From NCBI RefSeq assembly GCF_002837135.1, contig NZ_NWBQ01000020.1, positions 1-64,000 on the forward strand: DNA of 64,000 nt, given 5' to 3'. This document shows, one piece after another, positions 44,942 to 52,108 of this stretch (position 1 is its first letter; each line of letters begins with the position of its first letter). A model generated the notes under the pieces. The model did not search any database. It worked only from the letters and a program-made list of their open reading frames with translations, and was not told the origin of the DNA. The translations under genes and the position numbers were made by a program. The stretch comes from Macromonas bipunctata (lineage in GTDB: Bacteria; Pseudomonadota; Gammaproteobacteria; Burkholderiales; Burkholderiaceae_C).

Positions 44942-46843
44942 TCAACCCAGCACGTCCTTGATCTGCTGGAGGGCGGCCGGGTCGTCCATGGTGGTCAGGT
45001 CGCCGGGGTCGCGCCCTTCGCACACGGCCTGGATGGCGCGGCGCAGCAGCTTGCCCGAGCGGGTCTTGGGCAGCGTGTGCACGAAGCGCACGTGCGCCGG
45101 ACGTGCCACGGCGCCGAGCTGCTCGTCCACGCGGTGCATGATGTCGAGCTCCTGCTGGCGCGTGCCGTCCTCGGTGGCGGTCAGGCTCTGGTCCTTGAGC
45201 ACCACAAACGCCACCGCCACCTGGCCCTTGATGCTGTCGGCCACGCCCACCACCGCCACCTCGGCCACGTTGGGGTGGCTGGAGACGCTTTCCTCGATCT
45301 CGCGCGTGCCCAGGCGGTGGCCAGCGACGTTGATCACGTCGTCGGTGCGACCCAGGATAAAGAAATAGCCATCTTCGTCTTTGACACCCCAGTCGAAGGT
45401 GCTGTACATGACGCGGTTGTGGATGCTCGACCAGTAGGTCTTGACGTAGCGCGCGTCGTCGCCCCAGATGGTTTGCAAGCAGCCGGGCGGCAGCGGGCCT
45501 TCGACCGCGATCACGCCTTTCTTGTTGGCCTCGTGGATTTCCTCGCCGGTGGTTTCGTCGATGAGCTTGATGTCGTAGCCGTACACCGCCTTGCCCGGCG
45601 AGCCGAACTTGGTGGGCGCCGCTTCCACGCCGTTGCAGATGGCCATGATGGGCCAGCCGGTTTCGGTCTGCCAGTAGTTGTCGATGATAGGCTTCTGGAT
45701 CGCGTCGGCAATCCAGGTGGCGGTGGGTTCGTCCAGCGGCTCCCCGGCCAGGAACAGCGCCTTGAGGCTGCTCAGGTCGTACTTGCTGAGGTAGGCCGGA
45801 TCTTGCTTCTTGAGCACGCGCGCCGCGGTGGGTGCGGTGAACATGACGCTGACCTTGTACTTCTCGACCAGGCTCCACCAGATGCCCGCGTCGGGGCGGG
45901 TGGGCAGGCCTTCGTACATGATGGTGGCCATGCCGTGGATCAGCGGCGCGTAGATGATGTAGCTGTGGCCCACGACCCAGCCGATGTCGCTGGTGCTGAA
46001 GTAGGTTTCGCCCGGTTCGCCCATGTAGATGTGCTTCATGGACGCGGCCAGCGCCACGGCGTAGCCGCCGGTGTCGCGCTGCACGCCTTTGGGCTTGCCG
46101 GTGGTGCCGCTGGTGTACAGAATGTAGCTGGGGTGGGTGCTGTCCACCCACTCGCACGGCACCACGGTGTCAAGTTGTTGTTCGCGCAGGGTGGCGTAGT
46201 CCACGTCGCGCCCGGCCACCGGGGCCAGGTCGGCCAAACCCCGGTTGACCATCAGCACGTGGGCCGGCTTGTGGCTGGAGAGCTCAATGGCTTCGTCCAG
46301 CAAGTGCTTGTACGGCAGCACCTTGCCGCCGCGCATGCCGGCGTCGGCACTGACCACCACGGTGGGCTGGGCGTCCTCGATACGGCTGGCCAGGGCATGG
46401 CTGGCAAAACCGCCAAACACCACCGAGTGGACGGCGCCGATGCGCACTGCCGCCAGCATGGCAAAGCAGGCCTCGGCAACCATGGGCATGTAGATCAGCA
46501 CGCGGTCGCCTTTGCGCACACCCAAGGCTTGGTAGATGGCGGCAAAGCGTTGCACCTCGGCGTGCAGTTCGGCAAAGCTGTAGGCCTTTTCGGTGTTGGT
46601 CTCGGTGGAGACGAACACCAGCGCGTTCTGGTCTGGGCGCGTGGCCAGGTGGCGATCCACCGCGTTGTGGCACAGGTTGGTCTGGCCGCCTTCAAACCAG
46701 CGCGCAAACGGGGGCTTGTCGTAGTTGCAGACGCGGTCGTAGGGCTGGTGCCAGTCGATCAGCTGGGCTTGCTCGCCCCAGAAGGCGTCGCGCTCGTCGA
46801 TGGAGCGGCGGTAGAAGTCGGTGTAGGAAGCGGCGGCACTCAT
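44942..46843 (-). CDS. prpE: Propionyl-CoA synthetase
   Basis: ATP-dependent acyl-CoA synthetase activating propionate (and more weakly acetate) to the CoA thioester. The 633-residue protein has the adenylation motifs YTSGTTGKPKG and YWQTETGWP, the hinge region DGYFFILGRTDDVIN and the catalytic, potentially acetylated Lys598 in TRSGK. The SGTTGKPKGVQRDTGGYAVA context is typical of PrpE rather than Acs. ATG at 46843 follows AGGAG. No prpB/C/D genes lie nearby, so the methylcitrate pathway, if present, is elsewhere. Confidence 0.88.
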   Translation of the reverse strand: MSAAASYTDFYRRSIDERDAFWGEQAQLIDWHQPYDRVCNYDKPPFARWFEGGQTNLCHNAVDRHLATRPDQNALVFVSTETNTEKAYSFAELHAEVQRFAAIYQALGVRKGDRVLIYMPMVAEACFAMLAAVRIGAVHSVVFGGFASHALASRIEDAQPTVVVSADAGMRGGKVLPYKHLLDEAIELSSHKPAHVLMVNRGLADLAPVAGRDVDYATLREQQLDTVVPCEWVDSTHPSYILYTSGTTGKPKGVQRDTGGYAVALAASMKHIYMGEPGETYFSTSDIGWVVGHSYIIYAPLIHGMATIMYEGLPTRPDAGIWWSLVEKYKVSVMFTAPTAARVLKKQDPAYLSKYDLSSLKALFLAGEPLDEPTATWIADAIQKPIIDNYWQTETGWPIMAICNGVEAAPTKFGSPGKAVYGYDIKLIDETTGEEIHEANKKGVIAVEGPLPPGCLQTIWGDDARYVKTYWSSIHNRVMYSTFDWGVKDEDGYFFILGRTDDVINVAGHRLGTREIEESVSSHPNVAEVAVVGVADSIKGQVAVAFVVLKDQSLTATEDGTRQQELDIMHRVDEQLGAVARPAHVRFVHTLPKTRSGKLLRRAIQAVCEGRDPGDLTTMDDPAALQQIKDVLG

Positions 46844-46866
46844 TCGGGGGTCTCCTGGTTAATTAT

Positions 46867-46878
46867 TCATAATTATGA
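46867..46878. promoter_or_regulatory. AT-rich palindrome upstream of prpE
   Basis: TCATAATTATGA, a perfect 12-bp palindrome, ends 23 bases upstream of the prpE ATG. It overlaps plausible -10 sequence on the minus strand, so it may be an operator or simply promoter DNA. Confidence 0.35.
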
Positions 46879-46966
46879 GAAGGGCGATCTTGCGTCATGC
46901 TGACAAGCGGGCCCACGGCTGCAACGCCCGGGCGCGCTCGTGGGCGGGCACCAGCGCCGCCGCAGG

Positions 46967-47203
46967 TCAGGCTGTGAGCCAGCCCTGGATTTCGGCCTTG
47001 GTCGGGATGCGACCGCTGGCCACCACCTTGCCGTTGACCACCAGGCCGGGGGTGGACAACAGGTCGTATTCCAGGATCTGGCCCATGTCAGTGACTTTGA
47101 CGAACTCGGCGGTAATGCCCGCCTCGCTGGCGGCCTCGCGCGCCACGGCTTCGAGCTTCTTGCAGTTGGCACAGCCCGAGCCCAGAATCTTGACGGTCAA
47201 CAT
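46967..47203 (-). CDS. Small thioredoxin-like protein
   Basis: A 78-residue minimal thioredoxin-fold protein (redox-active disulfide protein 2 family). Cys11 and Cys14 form a CxxC motif (GCANCKKLE) directly after the first beta strand, and the cis-Pro motif STPGLVVNG is present. AAGGAG precedes the ATG at 47203. It is the last gene of the arsenic cluster, 39 bases after the DUF318 permease. Such proteins often accompany ArsP/DUF318 permeases; a role in delivering electrons or thiol-bound metalloid to the permease is inference. Confidence 0.85.
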   Translation of the reverse strand: MLTVKILGSGCANCKKLEAVAREAASEAGITAEFVKVTDMGQILEYDLLSTPGLVVNGKVVASGRIPTKAEIQGWLTA

Positions 47204-47242
47204 GGTGATCTCCTTGGTGATGAGAAAAGAAGCCCCATTGTG

Positions 47243-48676
47243 CTACGCGCGGCGGCGCGGCACACGCTGGAGCAGCAGCGCGAACACCGCCGCCACCGCA
47301 CCCAGCCCTGCGGCCAGCCGCCAGGCGGCCACGCCATCGGCCCAGGCGCCGTACGTCAGGCCCGAAATCACGCTGAACACAGCGACCAGCCCGACGTAGG
47401 TGAACGTCTTTTTGCGGCCGATGACGGATATCACCATCAGCATGCTTTGCAGGCTCAGCTCGGGGTCGGCCATCAGGTAGGCCAGCAGCGGGCCGGGGTG
47501 CATGCCCAGGTCGAGGAACATCCGGGCCACCGGCACTTCCACCAGCGTCGGGAAGTACATGAACACGCCAAAGAACACCGCCACCACGTTGGCCGCCAGG
47601 GTGTTGGTGCCCGCCAGGGTCTCTATCCATTCGGAGCGGATGAGCTGGCGCACCACGCCCACGATGAACACGCCCACCACCAGCAGGGCAAAGATCTGCT
47701 TGACGAAGCGCCAGGCCTCCCACAACCAAGCCTGGCGCTCGTCGGCGTCCAGCCGCATCGCATAACGCCACACGGCCCACAGGCACACTGCCACGCCCAG
47801 GAAGCGCCCGGTGATGGCCAGCGCCAGCCCCTCGGTGTTGGGCGTCAGGCGCAGGGCGGCCACCAGCAAGGTGGCAGCGGCCAGGCCCAGCGTGGCAACC
47901 GTCCAGCGGTTGGCGCCTTCCACGATGTTTTCCAGCCCCTTCCAGGCGGTGGTGGCAATGGCCAGCAGCAGCACAATCAGGACCGAGCCCTGGAACGTCA
48001 CGCCCTCCTCGCCCTTGGCGGCGTCGTACGGTACCCAGCCAAACAGGGTGTCTTGCCAGGCCTGCGCCCAACCCATGGGCAGTTGCACGGTAGCCACGGT
48101 GGCGGTCAGAGGCCAGAGCTTGAGCGTGCCGGCCACCAGCAGCGCCACCATCGACAGCAGCAGGCCGGTGGCCGCCGGCGCGATGCGGGCCTGCTGCGCA
48201 AACAGGGTGTCGGTCTGGGCGTCGTGGCTGGCGTCGTCCTTCCAAAAGAACAGTGCCATCAACAAGCCGATGCCGATGCCAAACAACAGACATAGCAGCA
48301 CCCGCGCCAGCGCAAATTCCGGCCCCAGAATGCTGCCGGTGTAGGCCAGCGCCATGATGTTGCCCGCGGGCGCAAAGAACAGGAACGTGATAGCTGGCCC
48401 AATGCCCGCACCCTTGCGGTAGATGCCCGCAAACAGCGGCACGATGGTGCAGGAACACACCGCCAGCAGTGAGCCCGCCAGCGCTGCCGCCGGGTACGAA
48501 ATGTGCGCCGGGGTGCTGCGCCCCAGCCAGCGCGTGATGCTGGCCTTGGGAATCAGCGCCGCCATGGCACCGGCAATAAAGAATGCGGGCACCAGGCACA
48601 GCAACACATGCGCCGCCAGATAAGCGGCCAGATTGCCCGCGCCGCCGCCGAGCAAATGCAGAAAATAGTCCATCAT
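47243..48676 (-). CDS. ArsP/DUF318-family permease
   Basis: A 477-residue integral membrane protein of the permease family that includes the organoarsenical exporter ArsP. About ten hydrophobic segments are visible. The diagnostic early motif CSCTIVPLFAGIYRKGAG has a Cys-Ser-Cys and is followed by FLFFAPAGNIMAL; a second similar half contains FGVFMYFPTLVEVPV. The ATG at 48676 overlaps the stop of the small upstream ORF (ATGA); the adjacent ATG at 48673 has slightly better spacing to AAGGA. Substrate is inferred from its place in the ars operon. Confidence 0.8.
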   Translation of the reverse strand: MMDYFLHLLGGGAGNLAAYLAAHVLLCLVPAFFIAGAMAALIPKASITRWLGRSTPAHISYPAAALAGSLLAVCSCTIVPLFAGIYRKGAGIGPAITFLFFAPAGNIMALAYTGSILGPEFALARVLLCLLFGIGIGLLMALFFWKDDASHDAQTDTLFAQQARIAPAATGLLLSMVALLVAGTLKLWPLTATVATVQLPMGWAQAWQDTLFGWVPYDAAKGEEGVTFQGSVLIVLLLAIATTAWKGLENIVEGANRWTVATLGLAAATLLVAALRLTPNTEGLALAITGRFLGVAVCLWAVWRYAMRLDADERQAWLWEAWRFVKQIFALLVVGVFIVGVVRQLIRSEWIETLAGTNTLAANVVAVFFGVFMYFPTLVEVPVARMFLDLGMHPGPLLAYLMADPELSLQSMLMVISVIGRKKTFTYVGLVAVFSVISGLTYGAWADGVAAWRLAAGLGAVAAVFALLLQRVPRRRA

Positions 48677-48840
48677 CCCGTCCTTGCCAAGTTGTGGTGG
48701 TGCTGCGTGCGCCGGGCCCGCCATTTGCGGCCTTCGCTGTAGCACAGCACCGCGCTGGCGGCGGCCAAACATTGCAGGCGCTGCGCCACCACCGGCCCGG
48801 CCTGTTGTGAAGGATCCGGGGCGGGGGTGTCGGTGCTCAT
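48673..48840 (-). CDS. Unknown 55-residue ORF in ars operon
   Basis: A small open frame filling the gap between the arsC-arsH fusion and the permease. It begins with ATG at 48840 and its TGA overlaps the permease ATG. The predicted product is Pro/Asp-rich at the N-terminus, has two Cys (24 and 33) in an Ala-rich middle, and a basic, His-rich C-terminus (three consecutive His at 47-49). No strong ribosome site is visible. I do not recognise a family. The exact overlap with the permease start supports translation, but it could be a chance frame. Confidence 0.4.
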   Translation of the reverse strand: MSTDTPAPDPSQQAGPVVAQRLQCLAAASAVLCYSEGRKWRARRTQHHHNLARTG

Positions 48841-48864
48841 GGTGCGCCAGCTTACCGCACCCCG

Positions 48865-50013
48865 TCAGAGGGCGGCCTGGTTCACCCGCTTCATCAGCTC
48901 CTCGGCGCTTTCCTTGCGCTCGCTGTAGCGGTCCACCAAATAAGGCGCCACATCGCGCGTGAGCAGCGTGAACTTGACCAGTTCCTCCAGCACGTCCACG
49001 ATGCGGTCGTAGTAGCCCGAGGGCTTCATGCGGTCGTTGTCATCGAATTCCAGGAACGCCTTGGCCACCGAGGACTGGTTGGGGATGGTCAGCATGCGCA
49101 TCCAGCGGCCCAGAATCCGCATCTGGTTGACGGCATTGAAGGATTGCGAACCGCCGCAGACCTGCATCACCGCCAGCGTCTTGCCTTGGGTGGGGCGGAT
49201 GGCCCCTTGCGACAAGGGCAGCCAGTCGATTTGCGTCTTCATGATGCCGGTCATGGCGCCGTGGCGCTCGGGCGAACACCACACCATGCCCTCGCACCAG
49301 CGCGTGAGCTCGCGCAGCTCCTGCACCTTGGGGTGCGTGTCGGGCGCGTCGTCCACCAGCGGCAGGCCGGTCGGGTTGAACACCTGGACTTCAGCACCCA
49401 TGGCCTGCAACAACCGGGCCGATTCCTCCACCACCAGGCGGCTGAAGGAGCGCGCCCGCAACGAGCCGTACAGCAGCAGGATGCGCGGCGGGTGGCTGGA
49501 GCGCAACGGTGCCTGCAACTGGGTCAGGTCGGGCAGGCGGAAGTGCTCGGGCACCAAGGCGGGCAAGCTCTCCAGTGCCGCCGCCAGGGCTTGAGCAGGC
49601 CCGGTCGACCACGCTGGCACCACTTCGCCATCCTCCTTGGTGAAGGGGCCGATGTGCGGATTGGGCAAAATCTCCAGCACACGCTCGGACGGACGGCACA
49701 GGCGCACACCCAGCGGTGTCACCACAATCGGGCGGTTGAGCAGGATGGGGTGCTGGCCGATGAAGTCCAACAGCTGCTCGTCGCTCCACTTGGGGTTGCC
49801 CAGGTCGAGTTCGTCGTACGGCGTGCCTTTCTGGCGCAGTACGGCACGCACGCCCACGCCCATGGCGCGCAGCAAGGCCTGGAGCTCGGTGCGGTTGGGT
49901 GGCGTGACGAGGTAATCCACCACGTGCGGTTCGACGCCACTTTGACGAACCATGGCCAGCGTGTTGCGCGAGGTACCGCACTTGGGGTTGTGGTAAATGG
50001 TGATAGAAGTCAT
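48865..50013 (-). CDS. Fused arsenate reductase ArsC - ArsH
   Basis: A single 382-residue chain with two arsenic-resistance enzymes. Residues 1-~142 are a glutaredoxin-dependent ArsC of the R773 type: catalytic Cys12 (NPKCGTSRN) and Arg60, Arg94 and Arg107 all fall at the R773 positions. Residues ~155-382 are a complete ArsH NADPH-FMN reductase: FMN loop [10 protein letters not shown] at 183-192, [18 protein letters not shown] at 247-264, [14 protein letters not shown] at 286-299 and the YSERKES end. The linker is short. ArsC reduces arsenate to arsenite; ArsH oxidises trivalent organoarsenicals in studied bacteria. It starts 7 bases after acr3. Confidence 0.92.
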   Translation of the reverse strand: MTSITIYHNPKCGTSRNTLAMVRQSGVEPHVVDYLVTPPNRTELQALLRAMGVGVRAVLRQKGTPYDELDLGNPKWSDEQLLDFIGQHPILLNRPIVVTPLGVRLCRPSERVLEILPNPHIGPFTKEDGEVVPAWSTGPAQALAAALESLPALVPEHFRLPDLTQLQAPLRSSHPPRILLLYGSLRARSFSRLVVEESARLLQAMGAEVQVFNPTGLPLVDDAPDTHPKVQELRELTRWCEGMVWCSPERHGAMTGIMKTQIDWLPLSQGAIRPTQGKTLAVMQVCGGSQSFNAVNQMRILGRWMRMLTIPNQSSVAKAFLEFDDNDRMKPSGYYDRIVDVLEELVKFTLLTRDVAPYLVDRYSERKESAEELMKRVNQAAL

Positions 50014-50020
50014 GTTTTGC

Positions 50021-51037
50021 TCATTTCAAGGTTGCAGGCCGCCAAGCATTCACCATCGCCACCAGCGACAGCATCACCGGCACTTCGACCAGCACACCGA
50101 CCACCGTGGCCAGCGCCGCGCCCGAGTTCAAGCCAAAGAGGGAAATTGCCACCGCCACCGCCAGCTCAAAGAAGTTCGAGGTGCCAATCAGGCACGCCGG
50201 GCCCGCAATGTCGTGCGGCAGCTTGAGCCACTTGGCGGCCCACCAGCTGATGAAGAAAATGCCGTACGTCTGCAACACCAGCGGTACCGCAATCAGGCCA
50301 ATCACGGTGGGTTGCGCGATGATGGTCTGGGCCTGAAAGCCAAACAGCAGCACCACGGTCGCAATCAGACCCACAATCGACCACGGCTTGAGCTGGGCCA
50401 CGAAATTGCCCACCGCGTGCACCGAGCGCCGGGCCAGCAGGTGGCGTGTGGCCATCCCCGCCGCCAGTGGCAACACCACGTACAGCACGGTGGACAACAT
50501 CAAAGTCTCCCACGGCACGGTCACATCCGTCACACCCAGCAAGAAGGCGGCAATCGGCGCAAACGCCACCACCATCACCAAGTCGTTGATGGACACCTGC
50601 ACCAGCGTGTAGTTGGCATCGCCTTTGACGAGCTGGCTCCAGACGAACACCATGGCCGTACACGGTGCCACGCCCAGCAAAATCATGCCCGCGATGTACT
50701 CGCTGGCCGATTGCGGGTCGACCCACGGCGCAAACAGGTGCTGGAAGAACAGCACACCCAATGCCGCCATGGTGAAGGGCTTGATGAGCCAGTTCACCAC
50801 CAGCGTCAGCAACAGGCCTTGGGGCTTCTTGCCCACGTCTTTCACCGCCGACCAGTCGATCTGAATCATCATCGGGTAAATCATCACCCAGATGAAGACC
50901 GCCACCACCAGGTTGACCTGGGCGTATTCAAGGAACGCGACCAGCTGGAACACCGACGGCAGCCACAGCCCCAGGCCCACCCCCGCCGCAATGCCCAGCG
51001 CGACCCAGACGGTCAGGAACCGTTCAAAGATACCCAT
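50021..51037 (-). CDS. acr3: Arsenite efflux transporter Acr3
   Basis: Inner-membrane arsenite exporter of the ACR3/BART superfamily. The 338-residue protein has about ten membrane helices. The essential Cys of the family lies in [10 protein letters not shown] (Cys126), and acidic residues in late helices (Glu291, Glu318) match the conserved Glu of Acr3. ATG at 51037 starts 5 bases after the preceding arsC stop, behind AAGG; the TTG at 51046 is rejected. It exports the arsenite made by the two arsenate reductases in the operon. Confidence 0.94.
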   Translation of the reverse strand: MGIFERFLTVWVALGIAAGVGLGLWLPSVFQLVAFLEYAQVNLVVAVFIWVMIYPMMIQIDWSAVKDVGKKPQGLLLTLVVNWLIKPFTMAALGVLFFQHLFAPWVDPQSASEYIAGMILLGVAPCTAMVFVWSQLVKGDANYTLVQVSINDLVMVVAFAPIAAFLLGVTDVTVPWETLMLSTVLYVVLPLAAGMATRHLLARRSVHAVGNFVAQLKPWSIVGLIATVVLLFGFQAQTIIAQPTVIGLIAVPLVLQTYGIFFISWWAAKWLKLPHDIAGPACLIGTSNFFELAVAVAISLFGLNSGAALATVVGVLVEVPVMLSLVAMVNAWRPATLK

Positions 51038-51042
51038 GACCT

Positions 51043-51546
51043 TCAACCCTGGGTGCCAATCTGGTGCAACTCGGCTTGCAGCGACAACTGGCTGAGCTTG
51101 GCCACCGGCAGGTTCACGAACAGGCTGATGCGGCGGTGCAAGAGCCGGAACGCTTCGGCAAAGGCTTGCTGCTGCGCCTCGGCGCTGCTAGTGACGCTGG
51201 CCGGGTCGGGCACGCCCCAGTGGGCCGACATGGGTTGTCCGGGCCACAGGGGGCAGGTTTCGGCTTGGGCGTTGTCGCACACCGTCAGCACAAAGTCCAT
51301 CTGGGGCGCGCCGGGCGTGGCGAACTCGTCCCAGCTCTTGCTGCGCAGGCCTTCGGTGCCAAAGGCGTTGCGCTTGAGCATCTCGAGCGCCTGCGGATGC
51401 ACCTGTCCGGCAGGCTGGCTGCCGGCGCTGAACGCGCGGTACTTGCCCGCACCAAGCTGGTTGAGCATGGCCTCGGCCATGATGCTGCGCGCCGAATTGC
51501 CGGTACACAGAAACAGGACGTTGAAAACAGGGGTGATGTTGTTCAT
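51043..51546 (-). CDS. arsC: Arsenate reductase, low-molecular-weight phosphatase type
   Basis: Reduces arsenate to arsenite through a phosphatase-like P-loop and a cysteine relay. The 167-residue protein has the CX5R loop with Cys14 and Arg20 (LCTGNSAR), candidate relay cysteines Cys90 and Cys98, and the general-acid Asp in VPDPA near 114. This class is mechanistically unrelated to the R773-type ArsC in the fusion gene two positions downstream. ATG at 51546; 29 bases after arsR. Confidence 0.93.
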   Translation of the reverse strand: MNNITPVFNVLFLCTGNSARSIMAEAMLNQLGAGKYRAFSAGSQPAGQVHPQALEMLKRNAFGTEGLRSKSWDEFATPGAPQMDFVLTVCDNAQAETCPLWPGQPMSAHWGVPDPASVTSSAEAQQQAFAEAFRLLHRRISLFVNLPVAKLSQLSLQAELHQIGTQG

Positions 51547-51575
51547 GGCGGACTTTCAGGAGGATAAAAAAGTTG

Positions 51576-51929
51576 TCAACACAAGGGGACGTCACCAGCG
51601 GCAGGCCCGCTGGTGCAGGTGACGGCGGTGGCATCCAGGCACGGCTGGCCCTGGCAGCAGTTGGCGGTCAGGAAGGCCAGCAGCTCATTCATGGTGTCGA
51701 TGCGGGCCCGGTAGATCAAGTGGCGGCCCTCGCGCTCAAAGGCCACCAGCCCGGCGCGGGTGAGCTCCTTGAGGTGGAACGAGACCACGCTGCCACCAGC
51801 GTCCACCACCTCGGCCAGGCGGCCCGGCGTCATGCCCGCTGGCCCGGCCACCACCAGCGCCCGGAACAGGCGCAGGCGCGTCTCCTGGGCCAGGGCGCCC
51901 AGCGCCAGCACGGCGTCGGGTTCACGCAT
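51576..51929 (-). CDS. arsR: ArsR/SmtB-family arsenite-responsive repressor
   Basis: Winged-helix repressor that leaves DNA when arsenite binds. The 117-residue protein has the recognition helix region GGSVVSFHLKELTRAGLV at about 45-62 and a GRHLIYRA wing. Metalloid-binding cysteines are at the C-terminus, Cys91, Cys92 and Cys97 (NCCQGQPC), resembling the C-terminal site of Acidithiobacillus ArsR rather than the CVC site of R773. I chose ATG at 51929; an upstream ATG at 51968 would add a non-conserved basic segment. It is the first gene of the operon and presumably autoregulates. Confidence 0.92.
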   Translation of the reverse strand: MREPDAVLALGALAQETRLRLFRALVVAGPAGMTPGRLAEVVDAGGSVVSFHLKELTRAGLVAFEREGRHLIYRARIDTMNELLAFLTANCCQGQPCLDATAVTCTSGPAAGDVPLC

Positions 51930-51983
51930 ACGGATGCACCTGCAAGGTGGAAGGCGGTGCAGCGGCAAGGTGTGGCATAAAAC

Positions 51984-52002
51984 TTCTCAATAATTTTATG
52001 AA
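51984..52002 (-). promoter_or_regulatory. Candidate ArsR operator, imperfect AT-rich inverted repeat
   Basis: A 19-base imperfect palindrome with TTC/GAA ends lies about 55 bases upstream of the arsR start. ArsR-family operators are typically AT-rich imperfect dyads over the promoter. It could overlap the -10 region. Confidence 0.4.
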
Positions 52003-52003
52003 T

Positions 52004-52023
52004 ATAGAATCGTTGAATTCTAT
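52004..52023 (-). promoter_or_regulatory. Candidate operator, perfect 7-6-7 inverted repeat
   Basis: ATAGAAT and ATTCTAT flank a 6-base spacer, directly adjacent to the other dyad. On the minus strand TTCAAC inside it stands 17 bases from ATTATT, a weak -35/-10 pair. The position upstream of arsR suggests ars control. Confidence 0.4.
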
Positions 52024-52027
52024 GCCC

Positions 52028-52051
52028 AAAAAAACCGCCGGTGGCCAGCGG
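52028..52051 (-). terminator. Intrinsic terminator of phoX
   Basis: A 7-bp GC stem (52035-52041 with 52045-52051, one wobble pair) with a 3-base loop is followed on the minus strand by seven T. It lies about 57 bases after the phoX stop and insulates the ars promoter. Confidence 0.75.
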
Positions 52052-52108
52052 TGGAACACAGGTAGGCGGCACAGGGAGCCCGAGCCCCCTGCCCGCCCAG
52101 GCGCCTTG

